Part shown: positions 9,091 to 18,232 of the stretch, piece after piece
Position numbering within the stretch: position 1 is the stretch's first letter
How the letters are laid out: every line of letters begins with the position of its first letter
NCBI GenBank assembly: GCA_000406005.1
Contig: ASZN01000006.1
Coordinates: 1 to 64,000 of the forward strand
DNA: 64,000 nt
Direction of reading: 5' to 3'
From: Candidatus Poribacteria bacterium WGA-3G
GTDB taxonomy: Bacteria > Poribacteria > WGA-4E > WGA-3G
Translations under genes and position numbers: made by a program
Notes under the pieces: model-generated
Databases searched by the model: none
What the model was told of the DNA's origin: nothing
Seen by the model: only the letters and a program-made list of their open reading frames with translations

Positions 9091-9813
9091 CTATTGTCGT
9101 TTGAGGTCAGCCCACTGTGTTGCGAGTTTACCTTTCGGTTCAACGGGTGTCAGGACATCCAAGAAGAGGTTATCCTGTGTCGGTGCGATGAGCAGGTCAG
9201 TGTCCGTCGCTTCAAACTTGAGGTTAACATAATCCCCACCACCGGATTCACCACATTTGTAGTGCAGGTAATTTTCACCTTTCTGGAGTTGGATTTCTGT
9301 CGGGGTTGTGACCGCTTGTACGCCGCCTGTCCAGTCAGGGTTATCATACACCATATCACCGTTGAGCCAGATTTGTGCGTGATCGTCGTGTGCTGGATGC
9401 ATCGTGGTTGTTCTGTCATCCGGTGAGATGATGGCGATGATGCCGTGCCAAGTGACATCGTTTGCATCCGCGAACCCGTGGCTTGAGGACAGGTTATTCT
9501 GATCTTCAATATCGAGTGCAATAACAGACCAGCCGAGCAAAGCACCGTTCGTCACTGATTTGACAACGAAGTTCGCTGTTTGTCCTGCTCCGTCGCGTGT
9601 GGAAACGGAAGCGTTTGTAATTGCACCGTTGGTGCCTTCGGAGAGGTAGTCAATCCCTGCGGAGGTATCGAATCCGCCGGTCTCTGTTACCAAGTCAAGT
9701 CCCCACCATTTTTCAATCCAGGTATCACCTGCTTCTTGCCAGTTTTGTGCAAGTGCCACTGGCGAGATCATGACCACAAAGGCAAGTGTGATAAAGATTG
9801 CGAATTTTTTCAT
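9091..9813 (-). CDS. secreted protein of unknown function, sugar-binding-like beta fold
   Basis: 240 residues. A clear signal peptide (MKKFAIFITLAFVVMISPVALA, cleavage before QNW) precedes a soluble domain. The middle part (HDDHAQIWLNGDMVYDN, then LQKGENYLHYKCGESGGGDYVNLKF) looks like a jelly-roll domain of the type seen in NPCBM or PA14 carbohydrate-binding modules. I recognise the style, not a named family. The C-terminus (VEPKGKLATQWADLKRQ) resembles short conserved tails of other secreted proteins from this kind of genome. An AAGGAG lies about 11 bases before the ATG. It converges on the CRTAC1 gene across the shared terminator. Confidence 0.78.
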   Translation of the reverse strand: MKKFAIFITLAFVVMISPVALAQNWQEAGDTWIEKWWGLDLVTETGGFDTSAGIDYLSEGTNGAITNASVSTRDGAGQTANFVVKSVTNGALLGWSVIALDIEDQNNLSSSHGFADANDVTWHGIIAIISPDDRTTTMHPAHDDHAQIWLNGDMVYDNPDWTGGVQAVTTPTEIQLQKGENYLHYKCGESGGGDYVNLKFEATDTDLLIAPTQDNLFLDVLTPVEPKGKLATQWADLKRQ

Positions 9814-10338
9814 AGCTATGAAATCTCCTTCTTCAATATACGTTTCATTTCATTAATAGACACAAGACGATAGGCTTTGAGCAAAAAGCGCGCTTCCCAA
9901 AACTGTACGGCCTTGCTGAATTTATTTTCGGTGATAGCAGTACTGCAATGCAAATCACGTATTTAGATGCTGACATACCACCGGTAAACCGATGTCGGTT
10001 TCTGTCAGCAGTGTGATTCCGTAGTCCTTCGCAGTGTTGTATACGGCACCGCGAGATAATAAGAGAATACACCTTTACAAATTATAGCACTTTTTAGGTA
10101 TAAATTTCAAGAAAAAAGTGTAGTGTCCACAGAATTCATAAAAATGTATCAGAAAGAAACAAATTTGTCAAGTTTAATTTGAACGACACCGCTTTTCGTG
10201 ATACAATAAAAGACAGTCAGCTATCAGTTGCCGCTATTGGAGTATGGGGTCCAAGTGTCGTCTCCTCTCTATGTATACTGCGACCTATACTGAACCTGCC
10301 TTGGTATAATAATCTGGACGCTAAAATGGAGAAAAACC
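9814..10338. other. 525-base divergent intergenic region
   Basis: No convincing gene. A 75-codon minus-strand frame at 9845-10072 has no ribosome site and an implausible composition. The region contains the promoter at 10179-10207 and a second candidate extended -10 (TGG-TATAAT, 10302-10310). A degenerate TCAGCTATCAGTTGCCG repeat near 10217-10236 resembles the repeats around the DprA gene. Confidence 0.55.
10179..10207 (+). promoter_or_regulatory. promoter for the double-VWA gene
   Basis: TTGAAC (10179-10184), a 17-base spacer and TACAAT (10202-10207). Both boxes match sigma70 consensus at 5 of 6 positions. The 5' leader to the GTG at 10339 would be about 125 bases. Confidence 0.6.
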
Positions 10339-12543
10339 GTGAACCGTTCTTATAGACGACACCGTTCAATGCGCGCACTCCTTTTCTCTGGTGTTGTACA
10401 TCTCTGCCTTGTTATTGCCTTTACATTTTCGTTTTATATCCAAAGACCTACGGGTGTCGAAGATGTCATTGAGGTGGATTTGATAACCTCGAAGGATGCG
10501 CCGCAACGTCCGCGTAAACTCAAACCGCCGCCACCTAAACGGTTACGGGTGCCACAACAGACTGACCCGTCTACTCAGTCAAATCAGCGGTATTTGGACT
10601 TGGATGCCTCGGCGAATTTAATCAATGAGACTATTGAGCAATCGGAGGTGGAACTTCTACAGAATGCAACGAAATCTGTATCGGATACGGAGACCGCGCT
10701 TCCAGACGTGATGACAGATGCCCAGCGTCCATTCAATAGTCGCACCACCCCCATACATGAATCGGTAGCGAGCCCTTTTCAAGCCACTGCAGGCGAAGGT
10801 GTCGAGAGTGTACGTCAACGTGTGAAAGGGGACGGCAAAACCGGATTCCACAAACTCGACTCGACAGGTGCTGCCGAAATCGGACCCATCGGTGACGGCA
10901 AAGGCGAAGGTGAAGGTGAGGGAACTGGTAAAGGAGATAGCACCAACCCGTTTGCCGATGCACTCGAAAACATCGCCAGCCATATCATTGCCACACGCGA
11001 ATTGGACAAGGTGAATGTTGTCTTCGTCGTGGATACGAGTGCAAGTATGCGCGATAATATCCAAGAGGTCGCAGCGAACCTCTATAGCCTCACCGACGCA
11101 TTTGATCTCGTTAATATCGAATATCATCTCGGTATGTCCGAATTCAGCGTCCGACATGAAGGACAGAACCTCGAAGTTCGCAGCTTGTTACCAGATGTTG
11201 CTATGCTGCGCAGACGGATGCAACAAGTGACGCTTAGCGGTAATGAACGCGCACTTGACGCTTTATTAGATACGCTTCACCGGATCGATTTTCACGCCGA
11301 CGCGGATAGGTTTATTATCCTCGTAACCGACGAACCCGCAACAACCGCTTTTACCAAAGAAGATATAGAAAAAACGCGAGAGAGGGTCATTAAGGAATAC
11401 CAACTGCAGGAGATCCGTGTTAACGTTCTCGGCTATCCTGAGCAGTTCCAGAAACAATTAGCAGAAACGACAGGCGGGTTGTGGCAGCAGATTCCAGGAG
11501 ACTTCCGAGGTGCGACTTCGCTGCCGAGCACGCACGCCGGCAACAGCGCATTTATCAAAGTCTTTCGGGACATCGTCACCGACATCCGTCGTAGCGGCGG
11601 TCAATTGCTATTCAGCATGGCATCTCAATTCGAGGTTGAGCTCGAAGACGGTGATATACCGGCACAGAAATTGGAACGCGAATTCAAACGGAACGGTGTC
11701 TCCCTGTCCATGGGTGGGAGCCTGTTTAATAATGCCAAAGTCTGGGAAAAGGAAGAAGGCGATCTGTGGGTGATTACCGACTACGCCAGCAATCGCACCT
11801 ACACAATCCGCAAAGCAGGTGACAAACTCAATGTTTACGCTGGTATCTATCCTGAAAGTTGGAATCTCTCTGAGAATCTCACTGCCTTGCCGCAACAGCG
11901 CGGGAACAGATGGCTTATCAATGACCGTAGAGGCAATCGGATGTACACCGTCCGTAACGAAAAAGATCGGTTGAACGTCTACGCGGGTGGAACGCCGGGC
12001 GCATCGCCTGAAAAAGGGTTCGGGACTGTTGTGGACATCGTTGTGATGCTCGACTACAGCCGGAGCATGGGTGGAAAGTCTGAAGCCATCATGCTCGGTT
12101 TAAGTACACTCATCGGTCGGTTAGACATTCTACCGATCAAGTATCGGATTGGACTGATCCGTTTCGCGGAGGCGAAGGATGCCATCAAAGTAATTAACGG
12201 TGCGGTCGTCACGCAGATGCCGTTGAACGAATCGATGTTGAAAAGTTATATGGAGGACCCGTTCGGTGGCGATGAACATCTTATTGATGCGATTGTAGAG
12301 GGTCTCCCGAAAGTGAAATTCAGTCCGTTTGCAAGCCGATTCCTGTTGATTCTGACAGACGAACCGACGACAGGAAAATATCCGCCTGAACGTGCACTCA
12401 GCGTGTGTCAGTCGTTAGGTGTCCGTGCTTATGTGATCGGCCACCCCAGAGCAACAGATTTTCAGAAAACCCTCGCGGAACAGACGGGTGGCATCTTTTT
12501 CACAATGCCGAAGCATCTAAGCAAAACCTATCCGAATCAGTAG
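10339..12543 (+). CDS. membrane-anchored protein with two von Willebrand factor A domains
   Basis: 734 residues. A single N-terminal transmembrane segment (about 11-33) is followed by a basic, proline-rich stretch (KLKPPPPKRLR) like TonB-type envelope proteins, then a glycine/glutamate-rich linker (about 184-200). VWA domain 1 begins near residue 225 with MIDAS motif DTSAS (232-236). VWA domain 2 begins near 563 with DYSRS (572-576). Both end in a similar ILLTDEP-like strand (ILVTDEPATT, LILTDEPTTG). Between them two related roughly 30-residue units occur (WVITDYASNRTYTIR..KLNVYAG and WLINDRRGNRMYTVR..RLNVYAG). It starts at GTG with GGAG 7 bases upstream. The role is unknown; metal-dependent adhesion or complex assembly at the envelope is the usual inference. 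Confidence 0.85.
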   Translation: MNRSYRRHRSMRALLFSGVVHLCLVIAFTFSFYIQRPTGVEDVIEVDLITSKDAPQRPRKLKPPPPKRLRVPQQTDPSTQSNQRYLDLDASANLINETIEQSEVELLQNATKSVSDTETALPDVMTDAQRPFNSRTTPIHESVASPFQATAGEGVESVRQRVKGDGKTGFHKLDSTGAAEIGPIGDGKGEGEGEGTGKGDSTNPFADALENIASHIIATRELDKVNVVFVVDTSASMRDNIQEVAANLYSLTDAFDLVNIEYHLGMSEFSVRHEGQNLEVRSLLPDVAMLRRRMQQVTLSGNERALDALLDTLHRIDFHADADRFIILVTDEPATTAFTKEDIEKTRERVIKEYQLQEIRVNVLGYPEQFQKQLAETTGGLWQQIPGDFRGATSLPSTHAGNSAFIKVFRDIVTDIRRSGGQLLFSMASQFEVELEDGDIPAQKLEREFKRNGVSLSMGGSLFNNAKVWEKEEGDLWVITDYASNRTYTIRKAGDKLNVYAGIYPESWNLSENLTALPQQRGNRWLINDRRGNRMYTVRNEKDRLNVYAGGTPGASPEKGFGTVVDIVVMLDYSRSMGGKSEAIMLGLSTLIGRLDILPIKYRIGLIRFAEAKDAIKVINGAVVTQMPLNESMLKSYMEDPFGGDEHLIDAIVEGLPKVKFSPFASRFLLILTDEPTTGKYPPERALSVCQSLGVRAYVIGHPRATDFQKTLAEQTGGIFFTMPKHLSKTYPNQ

Positions 12544-12544
12544 T

Positions 12545-12600
12545 TGTTGGTTGTCGGTACGATTTTTCTACGAAAAATCTTTCGGTTGTCAGTTGTCAGG
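12545..12600 (+). repeat. left copy of inverted repeat flanking the DprA-like gene
   Basis: The stretch beginning AGTTGTTGGTTGTCGGTACG, with a TTTTxCTACGAAAA palindrome in its centre, is repeated in inverted orientation after the DprA-like gene (13765-13813). About four-fifths of roughly 50 positions agree by eye. The remaining bases to 12713 hold no gene. Confidence 0.65.
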
Positions 12601-12713
12601 ACTCGGTTTTTAGACCTGCATGTTTCATTAACCGAGGCTACCGAAGTTCTCCAAAAACAGGGCGGTATCCCTCACGTGCTTGTCCTAACACTTACCTATA
12701 CAAGGTCGAAAAG

Positions 12714-13676
12714 ATGAGTATCAAAAGAGATTATTTCTGGTTCCGGCTCTTTAAAACACGAGGCATCGGTCCCAAACTTATGGGTTCTATTGCTAAAATA
12801 TTGGAAGCAGAAAACCTAACCCCAGAAATACTGTCACTTAACCAAAATGATCTCTCGGAACAGTTTCCAGAATTGGCGAAAATCCTTAAGGGAAAAATCC
12901 GAGAAGAAGACAAAGAAAAGGTATCCGCAGCATACGATCAACTTAAAGAACACCGGATCAATATTATCTACCCCGGACACCCAGATTTTCCGCCACAGGT
13001 ACTTGAAATTGCACCGGTTCTATTTATTAAAGGAGCTCAAAAACACCTCACGTCAGATAGCGTCACGATTGTTGGGGCGCGGGATGTATCGGATAAGGGG
13101 ATTCGCATTACGAAAAATCTGGCTGGCGAACTTGTAGGTAAAGGAATAAATATCGTCTCGGGATATGCCGCGGGTGTTGATTCAGAAGCACATTTGGGGG
13201 CGTTAGAGGCAGGCGGAACAACGACACTCGTTTTGTCCAATGGCATCAAGCAGTTGCGTGAAAAAAATGCTTTTAAAAAATTCAATTGGGACCGAGATGT
13301 CCTCGCGGTTTCACAGTTTGACCCAGATACCACGTGGCAGGCGTGGAATGCGATGAAGCGAAACCAACTTGTGTGTGCACTCTCTAAGGCGGTTGTCGTT
13401 ATTGAATCTGGAGCTGAACGGGATACGCAAGGCAAAATGAGCGGAACCTTTAATACTGCAAAAACGGCTCTCAGTATGGGTTTACCACTTTTTGTACTCA
13501 ACCCCAATTGCCTTGACAATGCTCCTGAAGGGAACGCCGCACTGATTGCATTAGGAGGTCATAGCCTCGATCCCACCAATGGTGCAAAGGAAATTGTTGA
13601 ACGTGCCTTTGTCAAAACAGCGGAGTCTATTCCAATCTCAGATCAGGATTCTGTTGAGCAAATACCACTTTTCTGA
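12714..13676 (+). CDS. dprA: DprA/Smf-like single-strand DNA-processing protein
   Basis: 320 residues. An N-terminal helical region with a helix-hairpin-helix-like segment (FKTRGIGPKLMGSI) precedes the DprA Rossmann domain, from VTIVGARDVSDKG through INIVSGYAAGVDSEAHLGAL and GGTTTLVLSNGI to the conserved LVCALSKAVVVIESGA. In known systems DprA protects single-stranded DNA and loads RecA during uptake. No competence genes are nearby, and the C-terminal winged-helix domain of many DprA proteins seems absent. The ATG at 12714 (AAGATGAGT) is where family similarity begins; an in-frame frame upstream is repeat DNA. The gene is bracketed by inverted repeats, suggesting past mobility. DprA-like proteins outside competence loci have been linked to phage defence. 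Confidence 0.83.
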   Translation: MSIKRDYFWFRLFKTRGIGPKLMGSIAKILEAENLTPEILSLNQNDLSEQFPELAKILKGKIREEDKEKVSAAYDQLKEHRINIIYPGHPDFPPQVLEIAPVLFIKGAQKHLTSDSVTIVGARDVSDKGIRITKNLAGELVGKGINIVSGYAAGVDSEAHLGALEAGGTTTLVLSNGIKQLREKNAFKKFNWDRDVLAVSQFDPDTTWQAWNAMKRNQLVCALSKAVVVIESGAERDTQGKMSGTFNTAKTALSMGLPLFVLNPNCLDNAPEGNAALIALGGHSLDPTNGAKEIVERAFVKTAESIPISDQDSVEQIPLF

Positions 13677-13764
13677 GGATTTCAAGCCCCTAACTGGCAT
13701 TTGTGGTTTATCATTAGCGAGATTTCAAACCTCGACAGCAATAGGGCACGTTTCCAAGTTTAAC

Positions 13765-13813
13765 TATAACTGAAAGGTTTTCGTAGAAAACCGTACTGAT
13801 AACTGACAACTAT
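13765..13813 (-). repeat. right copy of inverted repeat flanking the DprA-like gene
   Basis: Reverse-complement copy of the element at 12545-12600: AGTTGT, GTACG, TTTTCTACGAAAA and CTTTC blocks occur in the same order. The 165-base interval 13677-13841 otherwise holds only a GAGATTTCAAACCTC palindrome-like remnant and the MoaB ribosome site. Confidence 0.65.
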
Positions 13814-13841
13814 TAACTACTTGAAAGGAAATGATAGTCGA

Positions 13842-14363
13842 ATGTCAACAACATCTACAAGTACACAACAACACAGAGAAATGGCGACTGAAGAGGGACC
13901 TGTCGCTGTCGCGATTGTCACCGTGAGCGACACGCGCACCCCTGAAACAGACAAAAACGCGGTATTTCTGCGTGAACAGCTCGCGGCGGACGGAAATAGC
14001 GTCGCTGCATACCAAATCATAAAAGATGAACCCGATCAGGTGGCAGCAGTGTTAGATAAAATGGCGGAAAGCGACGCGCAGGTCATTCTATTCAACGGTG
14101 GCACCGGTATCGCACCACGCGATACCACGTTCGATATTCTCGACCGCAAATTGGAAAAGACGTTACCAGGGTTCGGTGAACTCTTTAGAATGTTCAGTTA
14201 TGATCAGGTCGGTGCGGCGGCGATGCTCTCGCGCGCAACGGCTGGCGTTTATCGCGGCAAAGTGGTTATCTCTACACCGGGATCAACGGCGGCTGTGCAA
14301 CTCGCATGGGAGAAATTGATCGGACCGGAATTGCAACATCTTGCATGGGAAGTCGGACGTTAG
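13842..14363 (+). CDS. moaB: MoaB/MogA-family molybdopterin adenylyltransferase
   Basis: 173 residues. The enzyme adenylates molybdopterin before metal insertion. The fold markers are AIVTVSDTRTPETD, FNGGTGIAPRDTT (the GGTG substrate loop) and VISTPGSTAAVQLAWEKLI (PGS loop). The length is typical for MoaB/MogA. The ATG at 13842 lies 12 bases after AAAGGA; a TTG at 13821 is in frame but lacks a ribosome site. A Tat-exported molybdoenzyme is encoded at 18580-19569, a possible client. It is separated by 14 bases from the convergent ligase gene. Confidence 0.9.
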   Translation: MSTTSTSTQQHREMATEEGPVAVAIVTVSDTRTPETDKNAVFLREQLAADGNSVAAYQIIKDEPDQVAAVLDKMAESDAQVILFNGGTGIAPRDTTFDILDRKLEKTLPGFGELFRMFSYDQVGAAAMLSRATAGVYRGKVVISTPGSTAAVQLAWEKLIGPELQHLAWEVGR

Positions 14364-14377
14364 TCTTCGTTTAATTT

Positions 14378-15730
14378 TCACGGTTTCTGCAAATCGTCAG
14401 CATCCGTGTCTACTTTTGAGATAGTGTATTCCCGTTTGCCTGATGGTGGCAATGGGATCTCGTCAACAAGCTCCACTGTCACAACGACAGTCGCGCCGAG
14501 TGCATCTTGGATACGCTGAACGAGATGACGGTGCGTCGTTTCTGTCCATTTTTCATTAATAACGACTTTCAAAATGCAGTGCTTGAGCGATTCTTGGATA
14601 ATTTGGAACTGTGTTACGCCATCAATATCGTAGAACTGTTGCGTGAAATAGCCACCGTGTATTAACGCACCTGTTCTCGTACGGAAGGTGGCGGTAGTGC
14701 GTCCGAGCAATTCTGCTAAGACAGGTAACGCATTACCGCAGGGACACATCTCGTCGGAAAGTAGACCGACATCTCCAATCCGATACCGAATAAACGGCAT
14801 GGCGTAGTTATTGAGCTGGGTGATGAGGATCTCTCCGGGTTCAGTATATGGATCCGGACTCTCTATCTCAAAGTAGAGATCGCGACAGTTGATATGCATG
14901 CGTCCTTCTGCACACGCCATTGCGATCAATCCGACTTCCCGGCTGCCATAGCGATTGTAGACTTTTGTCTTGAAAACAGTCTTTGCTAAAGTCCGGTAAT
15001 GCGGATGCAGCATCTCGGCAGATGTTATGATGCCCTTCAATTTGCAAAGCGGTGTCAAATCGTTCTCAAGGATGAATTTAGCGAATTGGTACAATGAGGA
15101 CGGATAGGCGAGAATTGTCTGTGGTTGACAGCGGTTCATTTTCTCAAAGGCTGCCCACATTGCCGTGTCGGTCAAACGAAAACCGTTAAGCCAGTACTGA
15201 TTCCGCCAAAAATTGTTCAACCGATGTTTCCAGTGGCCATCTTTATCTAAATCTGCCAAGGCCCCCCAGATGATCAGTTGTGGTTCTCCGAAATCCCAAC
15301 CTGCCCACTGATCGAAATAGTAGACGCTCAAATTGCGTTGATTCCAATAGCCTCTGTCTTGATAGAACGTGAGTGGTGTGCCAGTTGAACCGCCGGTGGC
15401 ATTCCTGATTCGCTGTTTTTGTGTGTAGGCTGTAGAATAGAGTCTATCCGATTGTTCCCGGATAGCCTGCTTCTCAAGCGGCGGAATCCGTGATATATCT
15501 AAACGTGCTCCGTTTAGAAATTCGCTATAGTACGGTGTCGTCTGATAGGCGTGCTGGAGAAGCCGTTGTAAGCGTTTTGCCTGAAACGTCTCAATGGTTT
15601 CACGCGGCGCATTCAAAATCTCTGCGGTTCGAGAGAATTGGGTGTTGTAGTCCACGCCTTTTCGATAAGTATTGTAGGCTCGCCACGCGGCTTTTGAAAG
15701 TGACCGCTTGATAGCATGACGGATTGGCAT
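14378..15730 (-). CDS. phenylacetate-CoA ligase/CapK-like adenylate-forming enzyme
   Basis: About 450 residues of the PaaK/CapK branch of the ANL superfamily, which activates a carboxylate with ATP. Motifs: NATGGSTGTPLTFYQD (phosphate-binding loop), YNRYGSREVG (adenine/E motif), PFIRYRIGDVG (ribose-binding Asp region) and a C-terminal PPSGKREY where the catalytic Lys resides. CapK-like members occur in polysaccharide loci. I placed the start at 15730 (MPIRHAIK) because upstream codons fall in low-complexity repeat DNA. The ribosome site is weak, so the start is uncertain. No CoA-acceptor partner is adjacent. Confidence 0.85.
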   Translation of the reverse strand: MPIRHAIKRSLSKAAWRAYNTYRKGVDYNTQFSRTAEILNAPRETIETFQAKRLQRLLQHAYQTTPYYSEFLNGARLDISRIPPLEKQAIREQSDRLYSTAYTQKQRIRNATGGSTGTPLTFYQDRGYWNQRNLSVYYFDQWAGWDFGEPQLIIWGALADLDKDGHWKHRLNNFWRNQYWLNGFRLTDTAMWAAFEKMNRCQPQTILAYPSSLYQFAKFILENDLTPLCKLKGIITSAEMLHPHYRTLAKTVFKTKVYNRYGSREVGLIAMACAEGRMHINCRDLYFEIESPDPYTEPGEILITQLNNYAMPFIRYRIGDVGLLSDEMCPCGNALPVLAELLGRTTATFRTRTGALIHGGYFTQQFYDIDGVTQFQIIQESLKHCILKVVINEKWTETTHRHLVQRIQDALGATVVVTVELVDEIPLPPSGKREYTISKVDTDADDLQKP

Positions 15731-15756
15731 GATGTTCGGATATTGGTCATTTGCTT

Positions 15757-15834
15757 GGAGAATTGGAAGACAGAAAGATTGGAAGTGTAGAGAAAGTCCG
15801 ACCATCCTTCCGTTCCTTCCATTCTCTTCCCGTC
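15757..15834. repeat. GGAAG/CTTCC-rich low-complexity inverted repeat
   Basis: Repeated GGAAG words (AATTGGAAGA, GATTGGAAG) are followed by a run of CTTCC words (CCTTCCGTTCCTTCC, CTCTTCC). An imperfect long hairpin could form. It separates two minus-strand genes and shows no coding character. Confidence 0.5.
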
Positions 15835-15854
15835 CTCAATTTGTCCTAATAGAT

Positions 15855-17342
15855 TCAAGACCTCGGTCTGAGGGTATCAACCTTCGGTGAATATCCTTCT
15901 GGGAACCGGTTGCTCACAGAACGTCCGTCTTGGAAAAGTTGACCCGCATCAGGATTCTCAGATTCTGTTGGTGGCGGGAAGTCTCGCCATCTGTTGCCGT
16001 CAAGCGGGCGTTCGTAACCGTCGTTACGGAACCATTCAATCAAGCGTTTTCGGTAGTCGGTGAGGACCCTACCATACGCTGGATTTCCTGCAAGATTCCG
16101 TTCATCGAGCCTACCGATCAAACGTCTAAAGAGCCATTCTTGCTGATCGGCGGCGGAGTAGATATATTTGTATGCGTCTGTCAAAAGCATATATAGACCT
16201 GTGCCTTCTTGTCCCAATTGACCGACGATGGCATCACGATGGGTATCTCCGTTGGCAATAGCAGCGAGGTCAACACCGTCTCGGTCATCCTGTTCCGGTA
16301 AACCGGCGGCAGCGAGGCTTGTTGGTAGTACATCGACGAGACTCGTCGGTATATCACACTGCGCACCTGCTTCAAATCGTTCCGGATATCGGACGAGCAG
16401 CGGGATTCGTGCGGCTGGATCGAGGAAAGAGCGTTTACCGTAGCAGTCGTAGTCACCGAGCAGTTCACCGTGGTCAGAGGTGTAAACGATTAACGTGTTA
16501 TCCAACGCATCAACGGATTCGAGATAGTCAAGGATACGACCAACTTGGTAGTCGATGAAGGAGATCGTAGCGTAGTAAGCGGCACGCATCGTCCGAAGGA
16601 GATTCATGTCTCGTCCTTGATCGCGATATTTATAGCGATTTTGGTGCCGGTTCCAGTAGGTGTGCAGATGTTCATAGTCGGGGGGTAGGAACGGGAGCGG
16701 CATTTCGACCGTTCGGTAGAGCCGATTCCACGGAACGGGGGACTCAAAAGGTGGGTGCGGTTTAATGAAGCTGCTCCAACACAAGAACGGACGCTCGGTA
16801 TCGCGTTCGGAGAGGAATTGGAGTGTTCTGTCTCCTACCCACTGTGTATGGTGTAGACGTTCCGGAAGTTGTGAGGGTTGTGGGATATAGTAGTATTCAC
16901 TCCGTTCACCGTGTGGCGCGACGACGTGATCGTATCCATTTTCCGCGAGAAACGCCGTGAAATCGTCAGGACCGGCACCCTCTTCGGAAAAGTCGCGCGT
17001 CTCAAATCCCCACATTTTACGTCCTTGTGGTGTGAAATGCATCTTACCGATACCGTGTGTTTGATAGCCTACCTCGTTTAGCAGTTCCATTACGGAGGTG
17101 CGATCTTGCGGCATGCCGGCGTTACTGGTGGATCCCGTCCGATGTGCCCACTGTCCAAGCAGAAAACTACAACGTGATGCCACACACACCGGGGACGGGC
17201 AATACGCCGAAGTGAAACTCGTACCATCTCGCACAATTCGGTCTAATGCCGGTGTCTGGATAATAGGGTTGCCGAGTGCACCGATCGTATCGAAACGTTG
17301 TTGATCGGTCATGAGAAAAAGGATATTGGGCTGTTTTGCCAT
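15855..17342 (-). CDS. type I sulfatase (second copy, CVASR signature)
   Basis: 495 residues. PNILFLMTDQQRFD at the N-terminus and CVASRCSFLLGQ (Cys 53) supply the metal and formylglycine sites. The Ala in C-x-A-S-R is an accepted variant of C-x-P-S-R. Further motifs are GKMHFTP, SFIKPHPPF and YTSDHGELLGDYDCYGK. The chosen ATG at 17342 gives MAKQPNILF; upstream in-frame codons do not resemble the family. No signal peptide. It resembles choline-sulfatase-like enzymes in overall layout, but the substrate is not evident. It differs clearly in sequence from the sulfatase at 224-1621, so it is not a recent duplicate. Confidence 0.93.
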   Translation of the reverse strand: MAKQPNILFLMTDQQRFDTIGALGNPIIQTPALDRIVRDGTSFTSAYCPSPVCVASRCSFLLGQWAHRTGSTSNAGMPQDRTSVMELLNEVGYQTHGIGKMHFTPQGRKMWGFETRDFSEEGAGPDDFTAFLAENGYDHVVAPHGERSEYYYIPQPSQLPERLHHTQWVGDRTLQFLSERDTERPFLCWSSFIKPHPPFESPVPWNRLYRTVEMPLPFLPPDYEHLHTYWNRHQNRYKYRDQGRDMNLLRTMRAAYYATISFIDYQVGRILDYLESVDALDNTLIVYTSDHGELLGDYDCYGKRSFLDPAARIPLLVRYPERFEAGAQCDIPTSLVDVLPTSLAAAGLPEQDDRDGVDLAAIANGDTHRDAIVGQLGQEGTGLYMLLTDAYKYIYSAADQQEWLFRRLIGRLDERNLAGNPAYGRVLTDYRKRLIEWFRNDGYERPLDGNRWRDFPPPTESENPDAGQLFQDGRSVSNRFPEGYSPKVDTLRPRS

Positions 17343-17455
17343 GGGGTGTTCCGGTCCTTTATTTTTCTGAACATATAAGAACAGCATACCATTTTTCCAA
17401 ACAGAATACAACTACAAAATTATGTATAATCTGCCTGGTTGTGCTTCATTTTTTG

Positions 17456-17484
17456 TTGACATTTGACAGCATATCTGATAATAT
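17456..17484 (+). promoter_or_regulatory. candidate promoter for the PD-(D/E)XK gene
   Basis: TTGACA (17456-17461) with a second TTGACA at 17463-17468, followed by an AT-rich GATAATATT. Pairing the first box with TAATAT (17479-17484) gives a 17-base spacer. The tandem -35 boxes are notable. Confidence 0.5.
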
Positions 17485-17580
17485 TTTTATAGGTGGGAGC
17501 AAGACCAACCTTCTAATGCCATCTCTTGTGGTTGGATATTTCAACCTGAAAGCGATTTTATATTTTTCAGGAGAGACAAT

Positions 17581-18201
17581 ATGGCCTTTACTGATTTCAA
17601 ATCAATTAGACAAGTTCAAGAGGCTTTCGACATTAGATATACGGAAGCGGATTATATTCAGTACGAGAACGTTGAGCCTTCCAAGGCGTTTTTAGAGGAA
17701 TTTGAATTCAGTCAGCGGCACATCAACGTATTTTCATCAGAAGCTGCCCGTTGTGAAAATGTAATTTACCCGGTTCTGAGAGATGTTTACAAAAACTATG
17801 TGGAATGGTTCTCCTTATGGAGTCATGAATCTATTTCTTACGACACCGAGTTGAGTGGGACTCCCGACTATCTTGTGTCAACAAAATCTGCGTTAGGGAA
17901 AACAGTCCCCGGAGTGCCTATTCTTATCGTTGTAGAAGCCAAACGGAACGACTTTGTAATGGGATGGGGGCAGTGTTTGGCTGAGTTGGTTGCAGTTCAA
18001 AAAATCAATAATGACGCTTTGAAGCAAGTTTATGGTATTGTAACCGATGGTACGCTGTGGCAATTCGGAAAATTAGTTAAAGACCTATTTACTTTGAGCG
18101 AAACGGCACTCACAATAAACGAACTGAAAAAGGTTTTCGGTGCGATTGGATATCTGATGCGCGACAGTTTACCTAAGAACCAAGAAATTAAACACCCATG
18201 A
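17581..18201 (+). CDS. PD-(D/E)XK nuclease-like hypothetical protein
   Basis: 206 residues, no close named family recognised. GTPDYLVS (Asp 96) followed by ILIVVEAKRND (Glu 119, Lys 121) forms a plausible PD-(D/E)XK catalytic core, like the N-terminal nuclease part of type I restriction R subunits. A Gln in GWGQCLAEL follows at the position where many such nucleases have a conserved Q. No helicase domain is attached. AGGAGA lies 7 bases before the ATG. A small membrane protein follows. It could be a defence nuclease or the remnant of a larger enzyme; the function is unproven. Confidence 0.75.
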   Translation: MAFTDFKSIRQVQEAFDIRYTEADYIQYENVEPSKAFLEEFEFSQRHINVFSSEAARCENVIYPVLRDVYKNYVEWFSLWSHESISYDTELSGTPDYLVSTKSALGKTVPGVPILIVVEAKRNDFVMGWGQCLAELVAVQKINNDALKQVYGIVTDGTLWQFGKLVKDLFTLSETALTINELKKVFGAIGYLMRDSLPKNQEIKHP

Positions 18202-18232
18202 TCTGTTAGGCGGCAATTTGAGTTATAAATAG

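Noticed and set aside
9845..10072. 75-codon minus-strand frame in an intergenic region
   Set aside because: No ribosome site, odd composition, and it overlaps the upstream region of a real gene.
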